A stretch of 45,698 nt of DNA, taken from the NCBI GenBank assembly GCA_026931325.1, contig JAIXLO010000115.1, positions 1-45,698 on the forward strand. The letters run 5' to 3'. Below are positions 7,233-16,143 of the stretch, piece after piece. The notes beneath the pieces were generated by a model, which was given only the letters and a program-made list of their open reading frames with translations, did not search any database and was not told the DNA's origin. Origin of the DNA: Chitinophagales bacterium. Its GTDB lineage: Bacteria; Bacteroidota; Bacteroidia; Chitinophagales; Chitinophagaceae. The position numbers were made by a program, and so were the translations under genes. How positions within the stretch are numbered: position 1 is the stretch's first letter; each line of letters opens with the position of its first letter.

Positions 7233-8495
7233 TTATAAAGAAATTATTTGCTCTCTCTCAGGTCCATTTGAAACATATTTAATTGGTGCACCAATATATT
7301 GGTTAATAAAATCAATATATACAGACATATTGTTAGGTAAATTCGTTGCATTTTTAATAGTTGTTGTATCTGTAATCCAACCATTAAATAATTTATATTC
7401 TGGTTTAATTTGTAAGTTATTAATTTGATATGGAATTTCGTTAATTATTTTTCCGTCAATATTATAACCTACACAAACACTTAATTGTTTAAAGCTATCT
7501 AATACATCAGCTTTTGTCATGACAACTTTTGTAATTCCATTAAGCATACAAGTATATTTTAGAGCAACTAAATCAATCCAACCACAACGTCTTGGTCTGC
7601 CTGTTGTTGCTCCAAATTCATTTCCTTTTTTTCTTAATTCTTCTCCAACATTATCATGTAGTTCAGTAGGAAATGGACCTCCACCAACTCTTGTACAATA
7701 AGCTTTTGTAACACCAATTACATCATTTATTTTTTGAGGACTCACTCCTAAGCCAGTACAAACGCCTGCACTAATAGTATTTGAGGAAGTAACAAAAGGA
7801 AATGTACCAAAATCTATATCTAACATTGAGCCTTGAGCTCCTTCTGCTAAAATTTTTTTTCCTTCTGCTAATTTATTATTGATGAAATATTCACCACTTA
7901 CAATATTAAGTGTTTTTAAAAATTCTATAGCATCAAAAAATTCTTCCTCCCATGCTGATATATCTTCATTGAAATGAAAATTATCTAATAATTTTTGATG
8001 CTTTAATCTAAGCTTTATGTATTGTGTAGTAAAATTTTTGCTCAACAAATCACCAACACGAATTGCATTTCGTCCTGTTTTATCCATATATGCAGGACCA
8101 ATTCCTTTTAAAGTACTACCAATTTTACTATCTCCTTTTTGAAGTTCACTTGCTTTATCTAATGCTCTATGAGTTGGAACAATAACATTTGTTTTTTCTG
8201 AAATAAAAAGATTTTTTCTTACATCAATTCCAAAACTTGCAACAGTTTCACATTCTTTTTTTAAAGTTACAGGATCTAATACAACACCATTACCAATAAG
8301 GTTTACACAATTTTGATGGAATATTCCAGAAGGTATTTGATGTAATACAACTTTTTTATCATTTACATATAATGTATGACCAGCATTTGGGCCTCCTTGA
8401 AATCTTGCAATAACATCATAATTAGGAGCAAAAAAATCTACAATTTTTCCTTTGCCTTCATCGCCCCATTGCAAACCAAGTATTACATCTACCAT
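7233..8495 (-). CDS. purA: Adenylosuccinate synthase
   Basis: The 420-residue product joins IMP and aspartate with GTP to make adenylosuccinate, the first committed step to AMP. The N-terminal GLQWGDEGKGKIVD motif (about residues 7-20) is the GTP-binding signature. QGGPNAGHT follows near 33-41, then the IMP-binding KGIGPAYMDKTGR, and VGGGPFPTE and TGRPRRCGWID in the C-terminal half. Length matches the family. It is transcribed divergently from the exonuclease III gene. A perfect -7 box at 8516-8523 predicts a 5' leader of only about 14 bases. Confidence 0.97.
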   Translation of the reverse strand: MVDVILGLQWGDEGKGKIVDFFAPNYDVIARFQGGPNAGHTLYVNDKKVVLHQIPSGIFHQNCVNLIGNGVVLDPVTLKKECETVASFGIDVRKNLFISEKTNVIVPTHRALDKASELQKGDSKIGSTLKGIGPAYMDKTGRNAIRVGDLLSKNFTTQYIKLRLKHQKLLDNFHFNEDISAWEEEFFDAIEFLKTLNIVSGEYFINNKLAEGKKILAEGAQGSMLDIDFGTFPFVTSSNTISAGVCTGLGVSPQKINDVIGVTKAYCTRVGGGPFPTELHDNVGEELRKKGNEFGATTGRPRRCGWIDLVALKYTCMLNGITKVVMTKADVLDSFKQLSVCVGYNIDGKIINEIPYQINNLQIKPEYKLFNGWITDTTTIKNATNLPNNMSVYIDFINQYIGAPIKYVSNGPEREQIISL

Positions 8496-8515
8496 AGTTT
8501 ATTATTATATCAAGA

Positions 8516-8523
8516 CAAAAGTA
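8516..8523 (-). promoter_or_regulatory. -7 promoter element for purA
   Basis: TACTTTTG on the minus strand exactly matches TAnnTTTG and ends 20 bases before the purA start codon, so the leader should be very short. No clear -33 TTTG is visible. Confidence 0.6.
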
Positions 8524-8621
8524 AGTATTGCCTTCATGTAAAAAAATTAATTAGAAAAATGTGATTTAATTTTTGCTCTTTAACCATTTAACTCTTGTTA
8601 TTTTGTGCATAATAATTTTTT

Positions 8622-9392
8622 ATGCGTATTATCTCTTACAATACAAATGGTATAAGAGCAGCCATTAAAAAAGGTTTTATTGATTGGCTGAAAACTAATC
8701 CAGCAGATATTATTTGCATTCAAGAAACAAAAGCAACCAAAGGAGATATAGATATAAAGCCATTGCAAGATTTAGGTTTTGAAGTGTATTGGTTTGCAGC
8801 ACAAAAAAAAGGCTATAGTGGTGTTGCTGTTTTTACAAAAATAAAACCAAATAATGTTGTATATGGAACACAAATAGAACAAAGTGATTTTGAAGGGAGA
8901 GTAATACAATTAAATTTTAAAGATGTTACTCTGATTAATGCATATTTTCCAAGTGGTACAAGTGGAGATGAAAGACAAAATTATAAATATCAATGGTTGG
9001 ATGAAATGTTTGATTATTTACAAAACCTTAGAAAGAAAAATAAAAAAATAATTCTTACAGGAGACTATAATATAGCACATACAGAAATAGATATTCATGA
9101 TCCTAAAGGAAACAAAAATTCATCTGGTTTTTTACCAGAAGAAAGAGCATGGCTTACAAAGTTTTTGCATAATGGCTGGATAGATAGTTTTAGATATAAA
9201 AACCCTGATACAATTGGTGCTTATACATGGTGGAGTCAACGTTTTCCAAGTGTAAGATTACAAAATAAAGGTTGGAGAATTGATTATATATGTGTTACAG
9301 AAAATTTGAAAAATAATATTGTTAGTGCTGCTATTTTACCAGAAGTAAAACATAGTGATCATTGTCCTATTTATTTGGAGTTGTCGTTGTAG
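8622..9392 (+). CDS. xth: Exodeoxyribonuclease III / AP endonuclease
   Basis: The 256-residue product belongs to the ExoIII/APE1 family of base-excision repair nucleases. It opens with the family start RIISYNTNGIRAAIKKGF, in which the Asn is a metal-site residue. The catalytic Glu lies in IICIQETKA (about residues 31-39). LINAYFPSG and LTGDYNIAHTEIDIHDPK follow. It ends with the Asp-His pair in EVKHSDHCPIYLEL. All key residues are present and the length is normal. It is divergent from purA. TTATTTTG at 8598-8605, 16 bases before the ATG, is one base from the -7 consensus. Confidence 0.95.
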   Translation: MRIISYNTNGIRAAIKKGFIDWLKTNPADIICIQETKATKGDIDIKPLQDLGFEVYWFAAQKKGYSGVAVFTKIKPNNVVYGTQIEQSDFEGRVIQLNFKDVTLINAYFPSGTSGDERQNYKYQWLDEMFDYLQNLRKKNKKIILTGDYNIAHTEIDIHDPKGNKNSSGFLPEERAWLTKFLHNGWIDSFRYKNPDTIGAYTWWSQRFPSVRLQNKGWRIDYICVTENLKNNIVSAAILPEVKHSDHCPIYLELSL

Positions 9393-9436
9393 ATTTTATT
9401 TTTTTAGTTATTTTATTTAACAATGAAAAGAAATAA

Positions 9437-10213
9437 ATGAAAGACGATATAAAAAAGAAGAAAGAGAAAGTTGTTTTTGATTACTTTAGAAAAGTTTATT
9501 CATCTTTTCCAAAAGGGGAAATTATATATCAAGATAAGCCAGACTTTTTGATAAAAGCTAATGATAAAATTATAGGAGTAGAAATTACAGAGGCTATAAA
9601 TGATACAGAAGAGTTAACAAAATATAAAATTCAAGTAGATGTTGCAAATAGAGTATTAGAAAAACTTAAAAACATTTTGAAATTTACATTTAGTATTGAC
9701 ATTTCACTTAATAATTATTGTTTATCTAATAAAAGGAGAGAAGAAATATCTCATAAGTTAATGGAAATTTGTTCTAAGGAATACTATAATCTAAAAAACT
9801 TAGAGGGTTTCATAATAAGAAATTATAAACAACCCATAAATAAAATATCTATTAAAGAGAGAAATATTTTAGAAAAGATGGGGTATAGATATTTACCAGA
9901 AGAGGTTGACTATATTTATATAACTCGTTATGATATTGATGCAGAATCATGGAATAGTCAGGGAGTAGCCTTTTGGGCTCCTGCATTTGATGTAGGTAAA
10001 CTAAGTTCAATTTTAGAAAAGAAAGAAAAGAAACTTATAGATTATACTAAATGTGATGAACAGTGGCTAATACTTTTTTGTACTGGATTGGCTTATAGTT
10101 ACTACAAAAGATTTAATCTCAATGAAACAATTGATTCGGATTTCGATAAAATATTTTTTATTCAGTTAAATGAAAAATTACTTGAATTAAAAACTAAGAA
10201 GCGAATAAAATAG
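9437..10213 (+). CDS. Uncharacterised protein with a PD-(D/E)XK-like motif
   Basis: I do not recognise the family of this 258-residue protein. Residues about 30-50 read KPDFLIKANDKIIGVEITEA. The pattern PD, about ten residues, then GVEIT resembles the core of PD-(D/E)XK nucleases, although the final Lys is replaced by Thr as in several divergent members. The C-terminal part has KKLIDYTKCDEQWLILFC and DFDKIFFIQLN, a layout seen in other hypothetical nuclease-fold proteins. There is no signal peptide or membrane helix. It sits alone between xth and icd and ends in a strong terminator. A five-codon reading frame at 9423 ends in an ATGA overlap with this start, which may aid initiation. Confidence 0.65.
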   Translation: MKDDIKKKKEKVVFDYFRKVYSSFPKGEIIYQDKPDFLIKANDKIIGVEITEAINDTEELTKYKIQVDVANRVLEKLKNILKFTFSIDISLNNYCLSNKRREEISHKLMEICSKEYYNLKNLEGFIIRNYKQPINKISIKERNILEKMGYRYLPEEVDYIYITRYDIDAESWNSQGVAFWAPAFDVGKLSSILEKKEKKLIDYTKCDEQWLILFCTGLAYSYYKRFNLNETIDSDFDKIFFIQLNEKLLELKTKKRIK

Positions 10214-10290
10214 CTATTTATTAATTCTAAATTTTATTCAAAATACCAAAAGCATATTTAACATATTAACTTTTTATCTCGTTCTAAATA

Positions 10291-10323
10291 AAAATGGTTC
10301 ACGAACTCATGAACCATTTTTTT
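10291..10323. terminator. Bidirectional terminator between the orphan nuclease-like gene and icd
   Basis: An 11-bp perfect stem (AAAATGGTTCA at 10291-10301 with TGAACCATTTT at 10310-10320) encloses an 8-base loop. It is flanked by a T-run on the plus strand (10317-10323) and by A residues on the left that become a T-run on the minus strand. It lies between two convergent genes and serves both. Confidence 0.88.
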
Positions 10324-10343
10324 ATAAAATAATTTAGACTATT

Positions 10344-11573
10344 TTAAGAAAGTTTTGCTTGCAAAGCTTTATCTAATTCATCTAAAAATTCTTCAGTGTA
10401 TAAATAATGTTCTCCATGATTTACTTTACTACCATGAATACAAACAGCTAAATCTTTGGTCATTTTACCACTTTCTACAGTTTCAATACAAACTTGTTCT
10501 AATGCATTGCTAAATTTAATTAACTCTGTATTGTTATCTAATTTTCCTCTAAACTCTAAACCTCTTGTCCATGCAAAAATTGATGCAATAGGATTAGTAG
10601 AAGTTGGATTTCCTTTTTGATGTTCTCTATAATGTCTTGTTACTGTACCATGTGCAGCTTCAGCTTCCATTATTTTTCCATCAGGAGTAACTAAAGTAGA
10701 AGTCATTAAACCTAAGCTACCAAAGCCTTGTGCTACAGTATCGCTTTGAACATCTCCATCATAATTTTTACAAGCCCATACAAAATTGCCATTCCATTTT
10801 AAAGCACTTGCAACCATATCATCAATTAAACGATGTTCGTATGTAATGCCTGCTGCATTAAATTGAGTTTTAAATTCTTGTTCATAAATTTCTTGGAAAA
10901 TGTCTTTAAATCTTCCATCATATTTTTTGAGAATAGTATTTTTTGTAGAAAGATAAAGTGGCCATTTTTTTTGTAGAGCAGTATTAAAACAACTTCTTGC
11001 AAAGCCTTTAATACTTTCATCAGTATTGTACATGGCTAATGCTACACCATCTCCTTTAAAATTATATACTTCATGTTCTATAACACTTCCATCTTCTGCT
11101 TCAAACTTAATAGTAAGTTTTCCTTTTCCTTTAGTAACAAAATCTGTTGCTCTGTATTGGTCTCCAAAAGCATGACGACCAATACAAATAGGAGCTGTCC
11201 AATTTGGTACTAAACGAGGAACATTTTTGCAAACAATTGGTTCACGAAAAACAGTACCATCTAAAATATTTCTGATAGTACCATTAGGGCTCTTCCACAT
11301 TTGTTTTAAATTGAATTCTTTTACTCTTGCTTCATCAGGAGTAATTGTTGCACATTTAATACCAACACCATATTGTTTAATAGCATTTGCAGCATCAATC
11401 GTTACTTGGTCGTTTGTAGCATCTCTGTGTTCAATACCTAAATCATAATATTTAATATCAATATCAAGATATGGAAGAATAAGTTTGTCTTTAATAAATT
11501 TCCAAATTATTCTTGTCATTTCATCGCCATCCAACTCTACTACAGGATTGGCTACTTTAATTTTAGCTGCCAT
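10344..11573 (-). CDS. icd: NADP-dependent isocitrate dehydrogenase (eukaryote-like dimeric type)
   Basis: The product (409 residues from the chosen start) oxidises isocitrate to 2-oxoglutarate in the TCA cycle. It has the homodimeric subfamily layout: [14 protein letters not shown] at the N-terminus, [13 protein letters not shown], the substrate loop [19 protein letters not shown], the metal-binding aspartates in [12 protein letters not shown] and NYDGDVQSD, and the cofactor region [16 protein letters not shown]. An in-frame ATG at 11609 exists, but a perfect -7 element at 11607-11614 overlaps it. The ATG at 11573, which gives the family-typical [10 protein letters not shown] start, is therefore chosen. 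It neighbours sucD, another TCA gene on the same strand, but a terminator at 11675-11710 separates them. Confidence 0.96.
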   Translation of the reverse strand: MAAKIKVANPVVELDGDEMTRIIWKFIKDKLILPYLDIDIKYYDLGIEHRDATNDQVTIDAANAIKQYGVGIKCATITPDEARVKEFNLKQMWKSPNGTIRNILDGTVFREPIVCKNVPRLVPNWTAPICIGRHAFGDQYRATDFVTKGKGKLTIKFEAEDGSVIEHEVYNFKGDGVALAMYNTDESIKGFARSCFNTALQKKWPLYLSTKNTILKKYDGRFKDIFQEIYEQEFKTQFNAAGITYEHRLIDDMVASALKWNGNFVWACKNYDGDVQSDTVAQGFGSLGLMTSTLVTPDGKIMEAEAAHGTVTRHYREHQKGNPTSTNPIASIFAWTRGLEFRGKLDNNTELIKFSNALEQVCIETVESGKMTKDLAVCIHGSKVNHGEHYLYTEEFLDELDKALQAKLS

Positions 11574-11606
11574 ATTTTTAAGAATTAAATTAATTAAAAA
11601 GTGCCG

Positions 11607-11614
11607 CAAATATA
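11607..11614 (-). promoter_or_regulatory. -7 promoter element for icd
   Basis: TATATTTG on the minus strand exactly matches TAnnTTTG. TTTC at 11632-11635 lies 17 bases upstream as a partial -33 box. The predicted start near 11600 decides in favour of the downstream ATG at 11573. Confidence 0.62.
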
Positions 11615-11674
11615 GGGCTAATGCTATTTATGAAATATGTTTAGAGTAATAGAAGTAAAACTAATTTTTCCATA

Positions 11675-11710
11675 AAAAAAGCGTAAGGCTTTACAAGTTT
11701 CTTACGCTTT
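11675..11710 (-). terminator. Rho-independent terminator after sucD
   Basis: A perfect 10-bp stem (11678-11687 with 11701-11710, AAAGCGTAAG/CTTACGCTTT) has a 13-base loop. On the minus strand it is followed by six T (plus-strand A at 11675-11680). It lies 20 bases downstream of the sucD stop. Confidence 0.88.
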
Positions 11711-11730
11711 CTTAAAAAGAATTCAAGATT

Positions 11731-12612
11731 TTATTTTTTAAATTTTGCTAATTCTTCAGCCATTGTTTTTCCAATATCAGCAGGGCTTGCCACAACAGCA
11801 ATACCACATTCTGCCATAATTTTCATTTTGGCTGCAGCAGTATCATCTGCACCACCAACTATTGCACCTGCATGACCCATTCTACGACCTGGAGGAGCTG
11901 TTTGTCCTGCAATAAAACCAACAACTGGTTTTGTTTTATGGTCTTTAATCCAACGTGCAGCATCTGCTTCCATGCTTCCTCCAATTTCACCTATCATAAT
12001 GATTCCATCTGTTTCAGGATCATCCATTAAAAGTTTTACAGCTTCTACAGTAGGTGTACCAATAATAGGGTCTCCACCAATACCAATTGCAGTTGAAACA
12101 CCTAAACCTGCTTTTACTGCTTGGTCTGCAGCTTCATAAGTTAATGTACCAGATTTTGAAACAATACCAATTCTTCCTTTCTTAAAAATAAAACCTGGCA
12201 TAATACCTACTTTAGCTTCTTCTGCAGTAATAACTCCAGGGCAATTAGGACCAATTAAACGAGTAGTTTTATCTTGTAAATAATTTTTTACTTTAACCAT
12301 ATCTTGTACCGGTATTCCTTCTGTAATACAAACAACTAAAGCAATACCAGCATCAGCAGCTTCCATAATTGCATCAGCAGCAAAAGCTGGTGGAACGAAA
12401 ATGATGCTTACATCTGCTCCTGTTGCTTTTACAGCATCTGCAACAGTATTAAAAACTGGTTTATCCAAATGTGTTGTGCCTCCTTTATTTGGAGTTACAC
12501 CTCCTACTACGTTTGTTCCATATTCTATCATTTGTGTAGCATGAAAAGTACCTTCTGTACCTGTAAAACCTTGTACAATAATTTTAGAATTTTTGTTTAC
12601 TAATACTGCCAT
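11731..12612 (-). CDS. sucD: Succinyl-CoA synthetase (ADP-forming) alpha subunit
   Basis: The 293-residue product is the CoA-binding, phosphohistidine-carrying alpha subunit of succinyl-CoA synthetase. It shows the N-terminal [20 protein letters not shown] (CoA-binding fold), the [10 protein letters not shown] segment and [16 protein letters not shown]. The active-site histidine lies in [12 protein letters not shown] (about residues 248-259). Length is typical. The beta subunit sucC is not adjacent, as is usual in Bacteroidota. It may be transcribed from a -7 element at 12702-12709 and ends at the strong hairpin downstream. Confidence 0.97.
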   Translation of the reverse strand: MAVLVNKNSKIIVQGFTGTEGTFHATQMIEYGTNVVGGVTPNKGGTTHLDKPVFNTVADAVKATGADVSIIFVPPAFAADAIMEAADAGIALVVCITEGIPVQDMVKVKNYLQDKTTRLIGPNCPGVITAEEAKVGIMPGFIFKKGRIGIVSKSGTLTYEAADQAVKAGLGVSTAIGIGGDPIIGTPTVEAVKLLMDDPETDGIIMIGEIGGSMEADAARWIKDHKTKPVVGFIAGQTAPPGRRMGHAGAIVGGADDTAAAKMKIMAECGIAVVASPADIGKTMAEELAKFKK

Positions 12613-12701
12613 TATTTACTTTTTTGTGTAGAAAAATGATTATGCTGTAATACTTTTAAAAAGATATTTTTTATAAATCTTTTTTATGATAAGCAATGCT
12701 G

Positions 12702-12709
12702 CAAATGTA
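12702..12709 (-). promoter_or_regulatory. -7 promoter element, probably for sucD
   Basis: TACATTTG on the minus strand exactly matches TAnnTTTG and lies 89 bases before the sucD start, downstream of the pepF stop. It would give sucD a leader of about 80 bases. The leader is AT-rich and no structure was recognised. Confidence 0.45.
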
Positions 12710-12760
12710 TATGCAATAGCTTTTCTAACAAAAATTAAATTCAATTTTATGGTTTTGAAC

Positions 12761-14479
12761 TTAAAGTTTTTCCATTTCGTTACTAACAAAAGTTGAGAGT
12801 GTTTTAATGTATTCTGGAGAAAAATTAAATTGTAAACCAGCAGCTTTATACAATTCAGGAAGTGTTTTTGTGCCACCTAAACTTAGTGCATTGATATAAT
12901 TACTTAATGCTTGTTGTGGATTTTGTTTGTGTTGCATCCATAAGCCAATTGCTCCTAATTGTGCAATACCATATTCTATGTAATAAAATGGAACTTCAAA
13001 TAAGTGTAGTTGCTTTTGCCAAGCAATAGAACGATAATTTTCTAAACCAGAAAAATCAATTTCATCTGAAGAAAATTCTTGTAAATATTCTAACCATTTA
13101 TTTGTTCTTTCTGTTGTTGTATGATTGGGGTTTTCATATATCCAATGCTGAAATTTATCTATTAAAGCTATCCAAGGAAAAATGGTTATTACTCTTTCTA
13201 ATTGATGTTCTTTGGCACGTTTTAAATCTTCTGCTTTTTCAAAAAAAATATTCCAATAATTCATACTAAAAAGTTCCATTGCCATACTGGCAACTTCTGC
13301 AATTTCTGTAGGATATTCTTTAAATGCACTTAACTCTAATTGATGGCTTAAAAAAGAATGTATTGCATGACCACCTTCATGAACCATTGTTGTTACATCA
13401 CTCATTTGCCCTGCTGCATTCATAAAAATAAAAGGTGCACCACTTTCTAATAAAGGGCAATTATAGCCACCTGGTGCTTTTCCTTTTCTGCTTTCTAAAT
13501 CAAAATGTTTTAGCTCGTTCATTTTCTTTAAGCAGTCTGCAAAAAATGGGTGTAATTGTTTAAAACATTCAACAGATTTTTCGTATAGTTCTTTACCTGT
13601 TGTAAATGGTTTTAAAGGTTGTGTTCCTTCAGGCTCTGCTTCAGTATCCCAAGGTTTTAATACATCTAACTGAAGTTTTTGTTTTTTGTTTTTATAAATT
13701 TTATTTACTAATGGAAGTATGTGTTGTTTAACAGCTTCATGAAACTGAAAACAATCTTCTTTCTTATAATCAAATCTTCCTAACTCTTCAAACCTATAAT
13801 CTCTATAATTTTTATATCCTGCATTTAGTGCAATAGCATTACGTTTTTTTATTAATTCATTAAACAAATTATCTAACGCTTCTTTGTCTTGCAATCTTCT
13901 TTCATTTATTTTTTTATAAACTTCTTCACGTAATTTTCTATCACTGTTTTCTAAAAATTTTGCTGCCTGTTGTAGTGTATATTCTACACCATTTATTTCA
14001 ACAGTCATTTTACCAGCAATTACACCAAACTGTTGTTGCATAACACTTTGTTCAGATTGTAGAGGAATATTTTCTTCTCTGAATAAGGCAATATTCTTTT
14101 TTACATTTCTTAAATAAGTAAAAAACTTCTGTTGGTCTAACTCTTTTGTAATAGGAGAGTTAATAAGCTTTTTATTCAAAGCATCTGCATAAGGTTGAAG
14201 CTTTGGTTGAATTTCCATGCAGAAATAAGTAAAAGCTTCTTCTAAAGATTTATCAGTTGTATCGCAAGTCATTTTTATTTGTCGCCAACAAGCATCTTCA
14301 CTTACAATAGCTTCTAATTCACTGATATCTTTCAACCAATTTTCTAATTCAGTTTTATTATTGATTTCTCTGTTTAATAAATTTTTAAAATAAGGTTCTA
14401 AATTTTCCCAATTTGTTACGATAAAATCTTTTGGTAAAAAATGTCTATCTAATTTTTGAATATCTGCACTAAGTTTCAT
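12761..14479 (-). CDS. pepF: M3-family oligoendopeptidase (PepF-like)
   Basis: The 572-residue product is a zinc metallopeptidase of family M3, probably cytoplasmic and cleaving short peptides. The zinc-binding motif HEGGH lies in TTMVHEGGHAIHSFL (about residues 363-377). The third ligand Glu is in the EYPTEIAEVASMAMELF segment about 25 residues later. The N-terminal half is helical, as in PepF. No signal peptide is present. A perfect -7 element at 14497-14504 lies only 17 bases before the start codon. It is divergent from the first restriction-modification operon. Confidence 0.92.
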   Translation of the reverse strand: MKLSADIQKLDRHFLPKDFIVTNWENLEPYFKNLLNREINNKTELENWLKDISELEAIVSEDACWRQIKMTCDTTDKSLEEAFTYFCMEIQPKLQPYADALNKKLINSPITKELDQQKFFTYLRNVKKNIALFREENIPLQSEQSVMQQQFGVIAGKMTVEINGVEYTLQQAAKFLENSDRKLREEVYKKINERRLQDKEALDNLFNELIKKRNAIALNAGYKNYRDYRFEELGRFDYKKEDCFQFHEAVKQHILPLVNKIYKNKKQKLQLDVLKPWDTEAEPEGTQPLKPFTTGKELYEKSVECFKQLHPFFADCLKKMNELKHFDLESRKGKAPGGYNCPLLESGAPFIFMNAAGQMSDVTTMVHEGGHAIHSFLSHQLELSAFKEYPTEIAEVASMAMELFSMNYWNIFFEKAEDLKRAKEHQLERVITIFPWIALIDKFQHWIYENPNHTTTERTNKWLEYLQEFSSDEIDFSGLENYRSIAWQKQLHLFEVPFYYIEYGIAQLGAIGLWMQHKQNPQQALSNYINALSLGGTKTLPELYKAAGLQFNFSPEYIKTLSTFVSNEMEKL

Positions 14480-14496
14480 AATTTTTTTTTGAGTGG

Positions 14497-14504
14497 CAAA
14501 TGTA
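14497..14504 (-). promoter_or_regulatory. -7 promoter element for pepF
   Basis: TACATTTG on the minus strand exactly matches TAnnTTTG. The gap of 17 bases to the ATG predicts a leader of about 10 bases, too short for a Shine-Dalgarno site. Confidence 0.6.
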
Positions 14505-14589
14505 ATGAGAAGAAAATAGTAGATTTATTAAACAAAGTATAAAATGCTACAATGCTAAAATATGGGTAAATAATTTCAATATTAAAATT

Positions 14590-14597
14590 TACATTTG
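14590..14597 (+). promoter_or_regulatory. -7 promoter element for the first restriction-modification operon
   Basis: TACATTTG exactly matches TAnnTTTG and ends 13 bases before the methyltransferase ATG, so the mRNA would be almost leaderless. It is a separate promoter for the module, divergent from pepF. Confidence 0.6.
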
Positions 14598-14610
14598 ACA
14601 AAACAGTAAA

Positions 14611-15390
14611 ATGGAATTGCAGAAGATTTATAATGAAAATTGCTTAAACACAATGGCTAATATGCCTAATGAGTTTATAGATTTTATTATTACATCACCA
14701 CCTTATGATGATATTAGAAACTATAATGGTTTTGAATTTGAATTTGAAAAAATTGCTAATGAACTTTTAAGAGTTCTTAAAATTGGTGGTGTTATAATTT
14801 GGGTTGTTGGCGATAAAACAGAAAATGGAAGTGAAACAGGTACAAGTTTTAAACAAGCATTATACTTTAAAGAAATTGGCTTTAACCTACATGATACAAT
14901 GATTTATTATAAAAATAATCCAATGCCAACAACAGGCAATAGATATCATCAGCATTTTGAGTATATGTTTGCTTTATCAAAAGGCACTCCAAAAACTTTT
15001 AATCCTATAAAAGAAGAAACAAAATTTAGAGGATTAGCTAATATGAAGAATAGAGGAGAAACTGGGAGCTTGCATTATAAAAAAGTAGAAAGAACAACTG
15101 AAAAAAAAGTAGGCAATGTTTTCTTTTATTCAATTGGTGGAGGAATATCTACAAAAGATAAAATAGCTTATCAGCATCCTGCAATTTTTCCTGAACAATT
15201 AGTTTATGATCAAATTATTACTTGGACAAATGAACAAGATTTAGTGTATGACCCTTTTATGGGAAGTGGTACTACTGCTAAAGTTGCTACTCTTACTAAT
15301 AGACAATGGGTTGGCTCTGAAATTTCTGAAGAATATATTAAAATTTCAGAACAAAGATTGTCTGAAAATTTTTCACATAATTTATTTTAA
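14611..15390 (+). CDS. DNA methyltransferase of a type II restriction-modification system (beta-class, amino group)
   Basis: The 259-residue product methylates an exocyclic amino group in DNA. The catalytic motif comes first (FIITSPPYDDIRNY, about residues 27-40). The AdoMet-binding motif comes late (YDPFMGSGTTAKVA, about 214-227), which is the beta-type order. TSPPY rather than DPPY favours N4-cytosine methylation, but this is not decisive. The region between holds the target-recognition segment. The next gene begins directly after this stop codon and encodes the probable matching endonuclease, so the pair should be co-translated. The recognition sequence cannot be read from the protein. Confidence 0.92.
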   Translation: MELQKIYNENCLNTMANMPNEFIDFIITSPPYDDIRNYNGFEFEFEKIANELLRVLKIGGVIIWVVGDKTENGSETGTSFKQALYFKEIGFNLHDTMIYYKNNPMPTTGNRYHQHFEYMFALSKGTPKTFNPIKEETKFRGLANMKNRGETGSLHYKKVERTTEKKVGNVFFYSIGGGISTKDKIAYQHPAIFPEQLVYDQIITWTNEQDLVYDPFMGSGTTAKVATLTNRQWVGSEISEEYIKISEQRLSENFSHNLF

Positions 15391-16137
15391 ATGAATTTTC
15401 AAGAAATTGGCTCAAACACTGCTAAAAATGGATTTAAAAATGAAGAAGACATCGTCCATAAGTTTAATCAATGGAAAAATGATTTAGATGCTCAACAATG
15501 GCTATTATTAATGCAATACAAATTAGATGAAATAGAATTTGTAAATGCTGTGAAATTATTTGGATATAAAACTGATGTACAAGTTCAAGTTACTATAAAA
15601 TTAAAGCAAGCAATTGATGTTCAGAATTTACAAGTAAAATTAGTTAGTAACTTAAGAGGTTTCAATCAAATAGATAAGCGTTGGGTAGATAAATATTCTG
15701 AATTGTGGAATATTCCTCCCAACATTATTAATATTTTAAAAAGATATACAGGAGAGTTAAAACCAACAATAAAAAATTCAAAAGATAAAAGAAGAATGTT
15801 TGCCAACGAATTTAAAGAAGTTGAGAAAAATGAAATTTTAAGTTGGCTTAAAAAGAATAAATCTCTTATTGTATCTGATATTTTAAAAGGTAGGGGGCAA
15901 TTTGCTGCAGAATGGATGCTGGTGGCTCAAAAAATTAAATGCGATGCTCGTTGGATATTAAAACCAATGAATTTTTGTTTGAATTTTTTTGGAAATGATG
16001 AAATAGAAATTACGCAAAGAGGAAATTTTAAAATTGGAAAAATTACTATGCAAAGAAAGGGAGGAGATGCAGGAAGAAATACAGCAAAAATGTTACAGTT
16101 TAAAATAAACCCAGCTGAACTTTTTAATGTTAAGTAA
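15391..16137 (+). CDS. Probable type II restriction endonuclease paired with the adjacent methyltransferase
   Basis: The 248-residue product is assigned as the cognate endonuclease mainly from position: its ATG follows the methyltransferase TAA with no gap. The start GSNTAKNGFKNEEDIVHKFN is of a kind I associate with type II endonucleases. A possible catalytic core is GYKTDVQVQVTIKLKQ (about residues 53-68), where an Asp is followed by a QVQ strand instead of the classical (D/E)XK. The C-terminal half has GRGQFAAEWMLVAQK and ends with a Lys/Arg/Gly-rich stretch (MQRKGGDAGRNTAKM). I cannot name the family or the specificity. Its stop is 6 bases from that of the convergent PAP2-like gene. Confidence 0.75.
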   Translation: MNFQEIGSNTAKNGFKNEEDIVHKFNQWKNDLDAQQWLLLMQYKLDEIEFVNAVKLFGYKTDVQVQVTIKLKQAIDVQNLQVKLVSNLRGFNQIDKRWVDKYSELWNIPPNIINILKRYTGELKPTIKNSKDKRRMFANEFKEVEKNEILSWLKKNKSLIVSDILKGRGQFAAEWMLVAQKIKCDARWILKPMNFCLNFFGNDEIEITQRGNFKIGKITMQRKGGDAGRNTAKMLQFKINPAELFNVK

Positions 16138-16143
16138 ACTTTT

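Noticed and set aside
11574-11609. Upstream ATG for icd giving 12 extra residues
   Set aside because: The codon overlaps an exact -7 promoter element, so it would not be transcribed. The shorter protein begins like the family.
12640-12876. Minus-strand open frame of 78 codons between sucD and pepF
   Set aside because: It overlaps the 3' end of pepF in another frame, and the translation is Lys/Leu/Phe-rich without any domain.
14611-15390. HinfI-like specificity for the first methyltransferase
   Set aside because: HinfI methylase uses DPPY and a longer C-terminal domain as I recall it; this protein has TSPPY and stops after the AdoMet motif, so no recognition site is claimed.
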